Numbered from the stretch's first letter, positions 16,795 through 28,449 are shown. The stretch: 64,000 nt of DNA from Paramecium sonneborni (GCA_905182985.1 CAJJDN010000010.1:848608-912607); one strand, 5' to 3'. Program-made: numbers and translations. Notes: generated by a model from the sequence alone, not told the origin.

Positions 16795-17041
16795 ATGTCA
16801 AGCGAAGAGGAGGTAATTAAGATTATATATCTCTTTTAGAGAATGAAGCAATTGCAATAGCTTCCTATTAGAAATTATCTGGATTAAACAGTTGTTCCAA
16901 TCCTACTTTAAGCGATGACAGAAGTCGCTAAAGTGAGGTGAGTATTGTATAATTTAATCAAGACCTCCTAACCCTATTGAATTCATTGCTAACTATTTGT
17001 TGTAGAATAATCCAGAAAAAGCGTAGGCCAGGTAATAATGA
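16795..17041 (+). CDS. DPY30: DPY30-like COMPASS/ciliary dimerisation subunit
   Basis: A 64-residue protein consisting of one DPY30 helix-loop-helix: LPIRNYLDQTVVPILLQAM, then PPNPIEFIANYLLQN. Two introns (27 and 25 nt) are needed and both are consistent with consensus. DPY30 dimerises and binds an amphipathic helix of Ash2 in histone H3K4 methyltransferases. The same fold serves as RIIa-like docking modules in axonemal radial spokes, so a ciliary role is equally possible here. The ORF is too short to stand out without splicing. Confidence in the family is high and in the complex low. Confidence 0.9.
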
Positions 17042-17126
17042 GGGTTTGCGAACTGAAACTGATTATTATATAAAAACAAAATAAATATACTAAAAGATTC
17101 TATCATTATAATAAATATATTAAACT

Positions 17127-18602
17127 TCACTTAATGATATCATCATATCCCACTTTACAATATTGAACTCTCGTGAATCCATTAGCTATTAATAATGTAT
17201 GTGCTATTTTAGCTCTTTATCCAGTTCCACAATAAATGCTAATATCCCTTAATTTATCTAATTTCTCTAAGTTTTAAGGTAATTCACTAAGAGTAATTAA
17301 TTATGCATGTTTTAATATACCTTTGCCCCATTCTTCTTTAGTTCTAACATCAACAATTTATGCAAGTTTGCTTCTCTTCAAGAAATCTTAAACTTCTAAT
17401 TCTGTTGGTTTGCTGATTGGATTTCCTGATGATTTCCAATCTTCAAAATGTAAATATCCAACAATATTATCATATCCAATTCTAGATAATCTCATTATAG
17501 TTTATTCTTCATTTCCTGGTTCACAAACAACAACAATTTCTCTATCATGTGGTAATAATGTGCCAACCCAATGAGCAAATGGAATTTAAAGAGGTACATT
17601 GATAGATCCAGGAATAAATCCATCAGAAATAGAATTTCTAGAATCAATAATTTAAATTCCTTATCTAGAAATAACTTTAGCAGGTGTTAATTTAGTATTT
17701 GCTTTCTTTAAAATCAAATTGAGATCTTAAAATTGATTTGTTTTATTTAATCCAGCATTATAAAAGAAATATTATGGTGGTTTAGGTAAATCACTCGCTA
17801 CTAATTACACAAAAGTATCCTGATCCATTTCTTATAAAGCATAATTGTTTTTCTTTTAATTTCCAATAGTACAACTATAACCTGAGGAAATGTTTTTACC
17901 ACATGCTGAACCAGCACCATGACCAGGGAACACTATAACATCTTCAGGTAATCCTAATATTTTTTATCTAAGAGAAGCATAGAGCATTGATGCCAAATCA
18001 TATTGAGTGATATCACTTTTAACTGCCAAATCAGGTCTCCCAACTTCACCCAAAAATAATGTATCTCCTGTATAAACACTATAAATATTTATATTATTTT
18101 TATACCTATGTTATTTACCTTCTTCATCATATAATAAAAAACATGTTGATTCTTATGTGTGTCCTGGAGTATGTAAAGCTTGAATCTTAACATTTCCTAC
18201 TTTTAGATATTCATTGTCATTTAACACTTTGTTGATAAATGGTGCATTAGCTTTTGGACCCATTATTATTTAAGCATCTGTTTCTCTTTACAAACTTAAA
18301 TGTCCAGCTATGAAATCTGCATGGAAATGTGTTAATAAAACATATTTTATTTTAGCTCCTCTCTCCTTTGCAATATTGCTAAATATAAAAATCTATAATT
18401 ACAGATATGGTTAAATGTCTCTAAGAGGATCAATTATGATTGCTTCCTTGTTTGATTCAATATAATAAGCATACTCAGCCAAACATCCTGTAAAAATTTA
18501 TTATTGATAAAATCCTTTGCCTTATGTTTCACTTTGCTTTAGCTAAACTTCTTTTGAGAATTGGTAGAGGGTTCGATTGAATTTTTGTAGTATTTTTATC
18601 AT
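17127..18602 (-). CDS. Metallo-beta-lactamase with two rhodanese domains
   Basis: Likely persulfide dioxygenase/sulfurtransferase in sulfide oxidation. Introns of 24 and 27 nt give 474 residues. The N-terminal domain has the MBL metal motif THFHADFIAGH, then HTPGHTQESTCF and GDTLFLGEVGRPD, and a later GHGAGS. Two rhodanese domains follow. The first has the P-loop-like VVVCEPGNEEQ; the second has the clear active loop YCGTGQRA. The order MBL-rhodanese-rhodanese resembles bacterial CstB-like enzymes rather than animal ETHE1, which has only the MBL domain. The N-terminus MIKILQKFNRTLYQFSKE could be a mitochondrial presequence. Stop is 86 bp from DPY30's stop, tail to tail. Confidence 0.88.
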
Positions 18603-18748
18603 ATTTTTAAATATATCCACTTATTGATTAATGTCCTTTAAAATCATAATAAAATAAGATACAAACATATCACACAAAGATGTTTAGAAAATTAATATTA
18701 TAATAATTATTCACACTCCACCATAATTAATTAAATAATAATTAATTC

Positions 18749-20003
18749 ATGTTGAATAGTGTAAGAAGGTACTTATTTAGTACAGGTTCTTTGTTTACTT
18801 GGGGTTAGTCTAATTAAAGTTTAGGATATGCAGTAGGAAGTCAATAACAAATGAAAGGAATTTAAATGCCTTAATTAGTGGAAGGATTTAATAATAATGT
18901 AGCATAAGTTCAAATGGGTTAAAGTCATTCAGCTTTAATTACAAATAACGGAGAGCTATATACATGGGGATCAGGAAATAGTGGATAATTAGGACATAAC
19001 AATGGTATTAATTTGATTGCAAATTAGATAAGGATTATAATACACCTTAATTAGTTTAATTCTTTACAAAACATAATCTATAAGTTAAATAAGTAGCATT
19101 AGGAGATTATCATACAGTGGCATTAACACATGATGGTGATGTTTGGACTTGGGGATATGGTGGTAAAGAATAAAATTTTTTAATGGATTTATTATTTTTA
19201 TAAGTTGGAGCTTTAGGTCATGGTGATTCAAAAAATAGATACTCTCCTACTCCTGTAAAAGCATTAAGATCTCTTAAGAAAATTTAATATGTTCAATCAG
19301 GATTAAGATTCACAAATGCTATTAATGAAAATAATGAGTTATATGTATGGGGTAAAGGTGATTATGGTGTTTTTGGAGATGGAAATAATAAATCACATAA
19401 CTTACCAAAAAGGAATGAATTTTTTGAGGATTATTTAAAGAGTGAATTGAAACTTTCAATAGTAAAATTAAAGTCTTGTAACAATTATTCAATTGCATTG
19501 ATGAGTGATGGAAATTTATATGGATGGGGAAGTAATGATTTTGGATAAATGGGAATTAAAAATGAAATTGGTGTTGAAATATACGAAACTGCAAATTTCC
19601 CAACTCAGGTTGTGAAAGATAAATTTGGAAATAATAATATAATAGATTTTGTAGTTGGAGAAGATCTTATAGCTGTACTCTTAGATAATAATGAAGTTTA
19701 TTGGTCTGGTAGTAAAGCTGAATATTCTCCAGTTAGGTAAATTCCTATTTTATTTTATAAAGATTTCCTCTTCCAGAAGGTATAGCTAAAATTACACACA
19801 TTGGATGTTGTTATAGATGTATTGTAGTTGTCACTGAAGATGGTAAAATCTATTACAGAAAGAAGTTCTTTGGAGATGGAATTGAAGATCTTTCTACAGG
19901 AATCATCACTAGTGATGTTGCCACAGTATTTAAAAATCCAAATGCCAAAGTCTTAGAAATAGGAGGATCATATCGGAATCGTTATGCTATAGTCTAAATT
20001 TGA
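18749..20003 (+). CDS. RCC1-repeat protein, possibly mitochondrial
   Basis: Introns of 23, 42 and 26 nt leave 387 codons; the 42-nt one could be retained in frame. Several RCC1 blades are visible: LFTWGQSNQSLGYAVGS, LYTWGSGNSGQLGHN, VWTWGYGG, LYVWGKGDYGVFGDGN and LYGWGSNDFGQMG. RCC1 folds form a seven-bladed propeller. The N-terminus MLNSVRRYLFSTGS is basic, lacks acidic residues and resembles a mitochondrial presequence, which would place it nearer RCC1L-type factors of mitoribosomes than nuclear RCC1, the Ran exchange factor. That inference rests only on the leader. Confidence 0.8.
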
Positions 20004-20114
20004 TCCATTATTTTATTCATAAAAAAATATATATTATAAAATATAGAAAAACTCTTTTTCTTCACTCCTATTTTCATTATTATTATTAATCTAAAAACCT
20101 TTTATAAACAAATT

Positions 20115-20342
20115 TCAAAATATTGTATATTTCTCTTTTATTATTTATGCACCGCAATATGTGCAAAATATTCGTTTATCTCTGAAACTGTTCGTTGTTA
20201 GCACAATCAGACCTGGAATTATAAAACATAGAAATAGTAAGAAATAACAAATGCCTGTCACTTCACTTTATGTATATAGTTCTTCACCTTCTGTGTCTTT
20301 GTTACAAAACTTGCAATAATAAAACAGATTTCTTCTTATCAT
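20115..20342 (-). CDS. LITAF-like small zinc membrane protein
   Basis: A 75-residue intronless ORF that starts MIRRNLFYYCKFCNKD. It has CxxC near the N-terminus, then a hydrophobic stretch (GICYFLLFLCFIIPGLIVL), then a second CxxC (IFCTYCGAQII). That CxxC-hydrophobic-CxxC order is the LITAF (SIMPLE) domain: one zinc site made of both knuckles, with the hydrophobic segment inserted monotopically in endosomal membranes. The usual HxCxxC second knuckle lacks its His here (RIFCTYCG). Stop lies 112 bp from the RCC1 gene's stop, tail to tail. Only the family is proposed; function in ciliates is unknown. Confidence 0.72.
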
Positions 20343-20488
20343 CTAATTTATTTAATTTTATATTTAATCATCTCTGTTATTAATTTGATTTATAAATACT
20401 TATCTTAACAAAAATAAAATAAATTAATATAAAAGTTTAATAAATACGGGAATATATAATTATTAAAATTAACGAATTGCTGTTAGTT

Positions 20489-21418
20489 ATGGATTTTGCT
20501 CAAAGTGAAGAAAGATATTAAAAATTAGAAAAAATAGGAGAAGGAACCTATGGATTAGTTTATAAAGCAAGAGATAATCAAACTGGAGACATTGTGGCAT
20601 TAAAAAAGATAAGAATGGATCATGAAGATGAAGGTGTTCCATCAACTGCCATTAGAGAAATTTCATTATTGAAAGAAGTAAGAATAAATAAAATATATTA
20701 GGTTCAACACCCAAATATAGTTCCCTTAAAAGATGTAGTTTATGATGAATCAAGATTATATTTAATATTTGATTTTGTGGATTTAGATCTTAAAAAATAT
20801 ATGGAAAGTGTCCCATAATTAGATAGAATGTAAGTGAAGAAATTCATTAATCAAATGTTATAAGCTTTAAATTATTGTCATTAAAATCGTGTTATTCATC
20901 GAGACTTAAAACCATAAAACATTCTTGTAGATATAAAACAATAAAATACTTAAATAGCAGATTTTGGATTAGCCAGAGCATTTGGTTTACCTTTAAAAAC
21001 CTATACTCATGAGGTCATTACTTTATGGTATAGAGCACCTGAGATTTTGCTTGGATAAAGATAATATTCCACTCCAGTTGATATATGGTCATTAGGATGT
21101 ATCTTTGCTGAAATGGCTCAAAAAAGACCATTATTTTGTGGAGATTCAGAAATCGATTAGTTATTTAAAATATTTAAGATTATGGGTACTCCAAAAGAAT
21201 CTACTTGGCCAGGTGTAAGCACTCTACCAGATTTTAAGAGTACTTTCCCAAGATGGCCAACTCCTACTAATCCAGCAACCACTTTAGGAAAAGATATTAC
21301 TAATTTATGTCCATTAGGATTAGATCTTCTTTCGAAGATGATAGTTTATGATCCTTATTCAAGAATCACTGCAGAGGAAGCGTTAAAGCATGCCTATTTT
21401 GATGATTTAAATAACTGA
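20489..21418 (+). CDS. Cyclin-dependent kinase, CDK1/CDK2 class
   Basis: One 24-nt intron gives 301 residues, the length of cdc2 kinases. All key parts are present: glycine loop GEGTYG with inhibitory T and Y, VALKK lysine, cyclin helix PSTAIRE exactly conserved, catalytic loop HRDLKPQN, ADFGLA, and the T-loop [15 protein letters not shown] with the CAK-target Thr. The C-lobe [18 protein letters not shown] and FPRW are typical. A cell-cycle role is strongly implied. Paramecium has more than one PSTAIRE kinase, so I give no numbered symbol. It is divergently arranged with the LITAF gene (147 bp between starts), suggesting a shared promoter region. Confidence 0.95.
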
Positions 21419-21553
21419 TATTAACTATAATACTATATATCTAAATATCATTATTATTTATTCTTATGATAATCTTGCATTACTAAATCTGTAGAATTAT
21501 ATAGTAAAATTTAGAAATAGTAAATAATTTTATTATAATTTATAATAAAGTTT

Positions 21554-23064
21554 ATGTTACCTAAAGAGATAATCATAGAAGTATTTTAATTGATTTTAAT
21601 ATAATAGTAAGCAAAAATTATAGTCCTACAAAAAAAACCCAATCTAAATATTGAAAAATTCATGAAATTAGATTTTAGTTTACTTTGTTGGCAGACAGTA
21701 GTGATTAAGCTTACTATACACTAATTTGAAGATGGTTTGAGTATAACTATTATTAAAGAAAGGATAATATGTAGGATCGTACTTTACTTTGGTTGAAGGA
21801 AAAGCTAAGTTGTAAAAAATATAAATTGAAAATTAATAAGTAATTCAAGAATTTGAACTGTTGGCAGATTAACCATTTTATTATGGTTTAGAATTCTTAG
21901 CAAATGATAAAGAATTTTATTAAATTTTGGCATTATCTCATTGTACTCTTACCATTATCAAAGATGTACGAATACAATAAATAATAAGTATTGTAAATTT
22001 TATTAACTCAAGAAAATTACTATAGTTTATGTGAATATTAAGTATTGGAATCTTTAAGCAAAGTTTACTTTTTATAATAAGAACCATCAGTTCTCATATC
22101 AATGTTAATCCATGAATCCTCTCGAATTAAATTATAAAAAGCATAACCAGTTTATAAAATTAATGATCCAGTAAAAGGATTCTATTTAGTATTGGAAGGA
22201 GAGATATGTATTAAAAAGTTAGTAGAATTACAAACATAATCTCAAGGTGATATATCAAATACCAAAAAATCTCGAAAGAAATTAGTCATTTAAAACATCC
22301 TATCAAGAGATCAATAATTTGGAGAAATGGAATTGTTTTTGAAAGCTAATCACAGAAATGAATAAGCAGAGTGCTATTCATTAGAATGTGATCTCTTATT
22401 TATTTCAACTCCTTCTTTAATAGAGGCTTATTAAACTAAATTACAAGATCCACATTTCTCTATTGAAAAGTTATTTGATTAATTTCAAGAATATATCAAC
22501 TTAAAAAATACTAAATAAAATGAAGCTATAAGTAGATATATTGAAGTAAATAAACCAAGAGTTCCTCCTAAACCTGTAATGAAACCTACTTATCCTTTAT
22601 TTATGAATTTAGAACCAATTTAAAATTTCAAGAATCCTGTTGAAAAAACTTAACCTCCTCTTTAAATAATAAGAACAAGTTCTATGTATAACTAATCTTA
22701 ATCTTAAATATAGAAGGTTAATAAATAACCAGAAAGTGTTTTTGTTAATTATTCTTTAGCTAAATTAAATAGATAAGATGGATTGATGACTGTATCCTAG
22801 TATATTGAGAATATCAAATTATAATAAAGTGGAAAATCTGGAATAAGTGCATACTAATAAAAAAAGAAATTAAGATAAAATGCATTATCAGTAGTGACAG
22901 AGGATTAATAAAAATTAATCGATTATGTGAGACAATTGACTCCTTTATACATTTCGAAAAAAAGAAACAGTGTAGGATTGAGAAAAAGTTTACCAACTTC
23001 AATTTATTAATCATCAAGTAAATAAAGTTATATGATGTTGAAACCAGATTTTAGTAAAATGTGA
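21554..23064 (+). CDS. Cyclic-nucleotide-binding-domain protein
   Basis: Two regions resemble cNMP-binding folds. The first is GQYVGSYFTLVEGKAKL with LADQPFYYGLEFL; the second is KGFYLVLEGEICIKKL with QQFGEMELFLKANHRNEQA, which includes the FGE...(R) arrangement of the phosphate-binding cassette. The C-terminal ~150 residues are basic, S/Q-rich and probably disordered. At least two frame changes in the 5' half (about 21745 and 21965) must be introns I could not place with certainty. No kinase or channel domain is attached, so it is not a standard PKA regulatory subunit or CNG channel. Orphan tandem-cNBD proteins of this kind are common in ciliates. Confidence 0.68.
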
Positions 23065-23102
23065 ATTAAATAATATATATATATATATAATATTCATAAT
23101 GG

Positions 23103-24105
23103 TCACAAAGTTTCTAAAGGCAATCCATATTACCTCTCTAAGTAATCCATTACAGGAGTTGTAAGTAAGGCTTAAAATAAAAATTAATAAAATCTCATTT
23201 GCCAACCAGCGTAAAAGCCATTGATACCTTTTTCTATATAAACCTTTTTAAATGCATTCCATATTGAGAGATTTTTATATTCATGATTACTCTCCATTTA
23301 AAATTAAGTTTTAACAGCATCAAAAGGTTGTACAATTAATATATTAGGAATAGCTGTTAATACAGAGCAAAATAAAATTTATTCAAATTTAAGTTGAGAT
23401 TAAACATTTTGTTTAAAATAATATCTAACTTTATGATCCCAATAAAGATAATTAGTCCAAGAAACTACTTATTTGAGCATCATAATTTCCATTCCTGTGA
23501 ATAGATCTCTAGTAAATCCTTTCAAACCTCCATCATGCTACCACATATATTTTAGAACTAAATATTATTTAAATATTATACCAGATTTTGACTCAGTTTG
23601 AGTCATTAATTAGCATTTTACTCTTTCAAAGGGACAAGTTATAAAAGATTCAAATAATGCAATTGTTACTCCTGTTAAAGCTTTATGCAAAGTTGGAGCT
23701 ATATCCATAGTTATTTAGGGTAGTTATTCTTTATAAAATTTTGGAATAAAGATCATCATTGGCCATCTAGATATTATTTTAAATTTTGAACCTATAATAC
23801 TATTTAAATATTTAAATGGTAACTTATGAAGAGAACCCTGCAAAAATACCACGAAAGATACCATTCTTTTTGTAAATCTCAAGAAACAACTATGCTCAAG
23901 ATTTCAATCATACTTATCTGAAACTATTATTTTATGATGCTTATATTAAAGTCTTAAATCGATCAAAAATATGATCCATTGGCAATCCTATCACAGCCCG
24001 AGACATTCCAACTAGTTGTGTTTCAAACACTGGCTTTAATATTTCTTTGCTTTTGTAAATCCATTATGTTGTTTCAGACATATTATTTACATCACTTATT
24101 TCCAT
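23103..24105 (-). CDS. Mitochondrial carrier family transporter
   Basis: Three repeat signatures are visible, each a variant of PX(D/E)XX(K/R): GLPMDHIFDRFKTLIQ, SFITCPFERVKCQLM and LIVQPFDAVKTQFQ. Each is followed by a G-rich helix (GIFRGIFAG; GLKGFTRDLFTG; GINGFYAGWQM), so this is a full six-helix inner-membrane carrier. Inferred introns lie near 23890 (24 nt) and 23570 (24 nt). Around 23838-23850 the frame slips by one base at a GGG run (GIFAG then SLHKLPF), which is either a missed intron or a sequence error. Substrate is not evident. The start MEISDVNN is in frame with the first repeat; an internal ATG at 24006 is the fallback. Confidence 0.78.
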
Positions 24106-24231
24106 TAAAATTGCAGCATAAGATCTTCAAAGTGCGCACTAAATTGGTTAATCATGAAAGAACTAAGAAATTAAATCTAAATTATGATGCAATATTTTTT
24201 ATTACAAATTATATCATTTTAATTATAAATT

Positions 24232-25158
24232 ATGGGTAAAAATATCGAATAAGAAGAAGTGGAAAAGAAATAAACAAAAGAGTAGGCTTTGACAATTAAA
24301 AAGAATAGAATTGCTAAAATTGGCAAATCTATTAGAAAATTAGTTGTTTTAGATTAAAAATAAATAAAGAAAGCAATAAATGCTTTATTAAAATTCAGAG
24401 AATCTACTCATTCTGACAATATCCTTGATATTAAAGATGATTTTATTTATTTAGAAATAGTATTAAATAAATTGCCAATAAAGTATTCATTGAGACCTGT
24501 ATAAATGTAAAAATGTGTGATTAATTAAAATTAGAAAATTACCAAATGCTATATATAATTAAGAAATGAATTCTAAGTTTTGTATTATTAGTACTAATCC
24601 TTAAAGACAATTCAAAGATTAAATATGTGAATTTGATATACCTTTGATTTAAAAGGTAATAGGCTATGGAAAATTAAATAAAAAATTCCCAACTTATACA
24701 GATAAAAGAAAATTATTTTATGAATATGATTAATTCTTTTGCGATGAGAAGGTTTATGGAAATTTATCGAAAGGATTAGGAAAGATCTTTTATGATCGAA
24801 AGAAGTAAATAATTTAAATATTTAGAATACCATTTCCAATTAATTGTGAAAATATTACTTAAGAAGTATTGAACGATTTATCAAACTATACTTATTTTAT
24901 ATAAGGAAATGGTCCTGTATAGTAATTAACATATGTTATATTAGTACTGTTAAAATAGGTAGAGTTGCTTAAACTTCTGATTAAATTACATAAAATGTTT
25001 TGTCTGCAGCTTATGAAGTGTTACCTAATATTTTATAAGAAAAAGGAATGAGTTTAAGTTGTTTAAGATAACTAAATGTAAGATTATCAAATTCTATATC
25101 CTTACCATTTTATTCAAGACTTAGTGTTAGAGAGATAGAAGCATGGAAAAATTAGTGA
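24232..25158 (+). CDS. Ribosomal L1-domain protein, RSL1D1/Utp30-like
   Basis: Nucleolar L1-fold proteins bind pre-rRNA during ribosome assembly. The N-terminus is basic (KKNRIAKIGKSIRKLVVLDQ), followed by KAINALLKFRES, then the L1 core around LPNAIYNQEMNSKFCIIST, and a late TVKIGRVAQTSDQITQNV strand-helix typical of L1. The C-terminus is SLPFYSRLSVREIEAWKNQ. At least two introns (near 24500-24530 and 24915-24945) are required; the exact ends were not fixed. It is divergently paired with the carrier gene (126 bp between starts), and its stop is 12 bp before the next ATG. Confidence 0.7.
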
Positions 25159-25170
25159 TAATTTTTATAT

Positions 25171-25988
25171 ATGTTTAATAAATATTAAGTACATTTAGGA
25201 GATAAAAATGAAGTCAATAAGGAGATCTAAAAATTATCATAATAAACCCAGTCATAATAATTAGTTTCGACTAACTTATTGGAGGATCCATCATTATATG
25301 ATTATGATGGATTTGTTTCAAAAAAGAATAAAAATGAAAAAGCTGTTGTCATACAAAAATAGTCTGTTAACAAAGAGAAAAAATTACCTTAATACTTAAA
25401 TTCTGTTCTTGAATAATCAAAAAAGAGAGAATTTGAAAGATAAGCAATATAATCAAGAATGAATGCGAAGGAGACATTGAAATCAGGGAAAGAAGTATAC
25501 ATAACAGATTCGTAATAATTTAAAATAGATTTAGATTTAAATAGAAGCATGAACAAATTAAGAGATATGAATAGATTGAATAAATTTAAGAAAAAATAAA
25601 TGATGAAAGCAGAAAGAGAAATAATTTAGGAATTTATAAATCACTTTATGATAATGAATCTAAAAAAGGTGAAAATTAACATTCCCAAGTTGATTCATAT
25701 AAAATTATAGAGAAAATAATCACTGAATAAGAAAAATAAAAAGTAAGTTCATAAATTACACAAAATCATATTGAGAATAATCAATTGAAACTAGAAAGTG
25801 ATGAGTTAGAGAAAAATTAGAAGATTATTAACAAAAATGAATTAGAATAAGTGGCAAACTCTAAATCTAGATCAAGATCAAGATCTTAATCAATAAAAGA
25901 ATAGAAGAAATAAGAAAATGAAGGTTTGACAAAAGAGGAGAAACTAAAATAGTACAAAGAGCGTTACTTATAAAGGAAATAATAATGA
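25171..25988 (+). CDS. NSRP1-like nuclear speckle protein, frameshifted
   Basis: The order of motifs matches NSRP1 (CCDC55), a splicing regulator: DPSLYDYDGFVS, then KLPQYLNSVLEQSKKREFER, then GKEVYITDSQQFKIDL, and an SR-type tail with SKSRSRSRSQS ending KERYLQRKQQ. The frame shifts by one within or beside the A-run at about 25590-25600, between NKFKKK and INDESRKRNN. No GT...AG pair explains it, so a homopolymer length error is more likely than a real lesion. The gene starts only 12 bp after the preceding stop. Confidence 0.65.
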
Positions 25989-26025
25989 GATTTTATATAT
26001 AAAATTAATTAAATATAATATAAAG

Positions 26026-26368
26026 ATGTCTTAGTAATAGGATCAGCCAAGTGCTAAAAAACGCATAAGAAGATGTACTAAACATGATGAAAATCCACGA
26101 CCATATAAATGTGGCTGTGGACGTGGTTATTATAGTTATCCAGCATTATATACTCATTTGAAGTATTAATTTTATAGATGTCAGAATTAAACATGAAGGT
26201 TAACCTCCAACTGGTACATAAATTCCAAGTGATAAACATTATGGTAGTCGAGGAAGACCACGAGAAAAGAATACAAAATGTGATGAAGAAAGCAAACATC
26301 AAGTTTTTATTGACGAAGAAAAAAGGGAAGATAATAAGAAAGATGAGAAAGTTACACCCAATTAATGA
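26026..26368 (+). CDS. Zinc-finger protein with CxC knuckle
   Basis: After a 22-nt intron ending CAG the product reads KKRIRRCTKHDENPRPYKCG, then CGRGYYSYPALYTHLKIKH, then EGQPPTGTQIPS and a basic, charged tail with RGRPREK. The finger resembles a C2H2 finger but with one residue between the cysteines (C-G-C) instead of two or four, then H-x4-H. RGRP is AT-hook-like. A TGA at 26366-26368 ends this frame. Coding-like sequence continues in another frame to 26963 and may be a further exon of the same gene. DNA binding is likely, but targets are unknown. Confidence 0.65.
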
Positions 26369-26374
26369 AATCAG

Positions 26375-26963
26375 AAGAGAGCATTGGTCTTTTTTCTTTT
26401 ATTAATAATTTATATCTAATACTTTAAAATAACCTCTTTCTATCAATGAATTTCAAATAAGTTCAAGCATTTTTCAGAATAAAGTACATCTAGAAATCTG
26501 CCATTATTTTCATATAGATATATCACCAAATTTTAACTTCAAAGTCTATAAATCAACATTCATACTCTTCGAATTATCAATCTTTTATATCAAAGATAGC
26601 TAATATTTTAATTAAGATACTTTTAGTGAATCAAAGAAGATTTAAAAAGAACAAGTTGAAAGCCTTCCAAAGGCTTTGAGTCCAAATTGCAAAGTTTGTT
26701 AGAATTCACCAAAACTTATTTTTGAAGAAAAGACTAAAAATTTATTCAGAAACCAGTCATCATACTTCATAATCTAAAATAAGTCATACATTTATTAGAG
26801 AATAATTACAAATTATAAGACTAACTTAATGAAGTATATATTAATTTCACTAAATTTGCCGCAATTATCTACAATATATTTTAGAGAATAATATGACAAT
26901 AACCTATTAAAGAATTAAAATCATAAAAACTAAGAATACAATAACTCTTTAAAGATCAATTGA
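26375..26963 (+). CDS. Probable exon(s) downstream of the zinc finger
   Basis: One frame stays open to the TGA at 26961-26963 and reads like protein: FNFKVYKSTFILFELSIFYI, then KEQVESLPKALSPNCKVCQN with one CxxC. It has no good ATG of its own, and upstream the same frame runs across the zinc-finger exon as its shadow. The simplest model is that the zinc-finger gene continues here through an intron around 26370-26440 that I could not place. Sequence from 26964 to about 27250 is also mildly coding-like but not resolved. No family is recognised. Confidence 0.35.
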
Positions 26964-27249
26964 TTTTATTCTAAAATAGAAGAATGGTTGAAGTAAAAAA
27001 TGAAAAACTGCTTAAGTAAACAATTTAAGATAGTATATCAAAAAATAACAGAAGGAAAATAGAATTAATTAAATTTATAAATCAAAAACACAAAGATTTT
27101 AAGGATTCTTATTATATTAAAATTTAAACTATTACTAATGTACTACTTGCAATTCTTTTATTATTTTCATTTAAATATTTTTCAATTCTTTCTAAATAAT
27201 TTATGATTTATGAGGATTTTAAAAATAACACAAAGATTTAATTTACTAC

Positions 27250-27723
27250 TTAATTTCCTTAATTTATAGATTGAAAATAAATAAATTTCAAGAAAAATTA
27301 ATTGTTATTAAATAAATTTTTTTGATCATGCAGTGCATTAAATTTTTTTTGTGTTAAAATGAAATCCTAAAGAGTGACGTAGACTCATAACATGTTTTAT
27401 TTAATTACTTGAGAAATCCAAATAAAGTGGCATTTTGATTCATTTATAAACAAATCAGAAACAAAAAATCATAAGGTCTATTATGTTTGATAATATTTAT
27501 AATTATTTACTAAACAACATTTTATATCCATGTATTGCTTAGATTAAAATAAGAAATCTAGAATTTTAGTTTATTCTAATTTAATTTAGGTTGTAATTTA
27601 ATTGATCAACTAGAAAAAGCAAGATAGATTAACAAATAAATCCTTTTTTTTTTGAACTTTTAATAATATTTATTATTCGATTTCACTCTGACACAATATA
27701 TATAAATATCTTTATTTAATATA
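27250..27723. other. Intergenic, AT-rich
   Basis: No gene recognised. The part from 27388 onward is repeated at 28450, because it belongs to contig overlap 2. It should hold the promoter of the PX-domain gene. Confidence 0.5.
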
Positions 27724-28184
27724 ATGAATTAATCTGACGAGGTTGAGGTATATTTAATAATTCCTTTAGATAACTCTTCAAGTTTGCGATCCAAAAATAA
27801 TAGCAGGACTAAATAAATTTATTGTGTACACCATAAAGGGAATGGATAAAAATGGATAATTTGATATTTAGAGAAGATTTAGTGATTTTAAGACAATTCG
27901 ATCCTTTTTGCTGACAAAATGGCCAGGATGTTATATACCACCTGTTCCACCAAGAAAAGCTTTTGTATTGGATTATATTAAAATCTTTAGGGTAATTTGG
28001 AGTAATAATTTATTGATGAAAGAAGGCTGATGCTTGAAGATTTCCTCAAGAAAATAGCAACTCTCAAATATCTATGGTATTCAGAAGAGTTTTAAGTTTT
28101 CTTAAAGACTCCTGGTGAAATTGAAAAAGTATTATTTGACGTCATAAAAGGCTTTGTTATCTGTTCCTAAAATAACAAATGAAG
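27388..28184. repeat. Contig overlap 2, left copy
   Basis: 797 bases that recur at 28450-29246 (offset 1,062), separated by 265 N (28185-28449). I saw no mismatch. Unmerged overlap. Confidence 0.92.
27724..28184 (+). CDS. PX-domain gene, truncated duplicate at contig end
   Basis: This is the 5' part of the sorting nexin that is complete at 28786-30110. It matches that gene and runs into N at 28185. It is one side of a contig overlap, not a second gene. Confidence 0.9.
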
Positions 28185-28449
28185 NNNNNNNNNNNNNNNN
28201 NNNNNNNNNNNNNNNNNNNNNNNNNNNNNNNNNNNNNNNNNNNNNNNNNNNNNNNNNNNNNNNNNNNNNNNNNNNNNNNNNNNNNNNNNNNNNNNNNNNN
28301 NNNNNNNNNNNNNNNNNNNNNNNNNNNNNNNNNNNNNNNNNNNNNNNNNNNNNNNNNNNNNNNNNNNNNNNNNNNNNNNNNNNNNNNNNNNNNNNNNNNN
28401 NNNNNNNNNNNNNNNNNNNNNNNNNNNNNNNNNNNNNNNNNNNNNNNNN

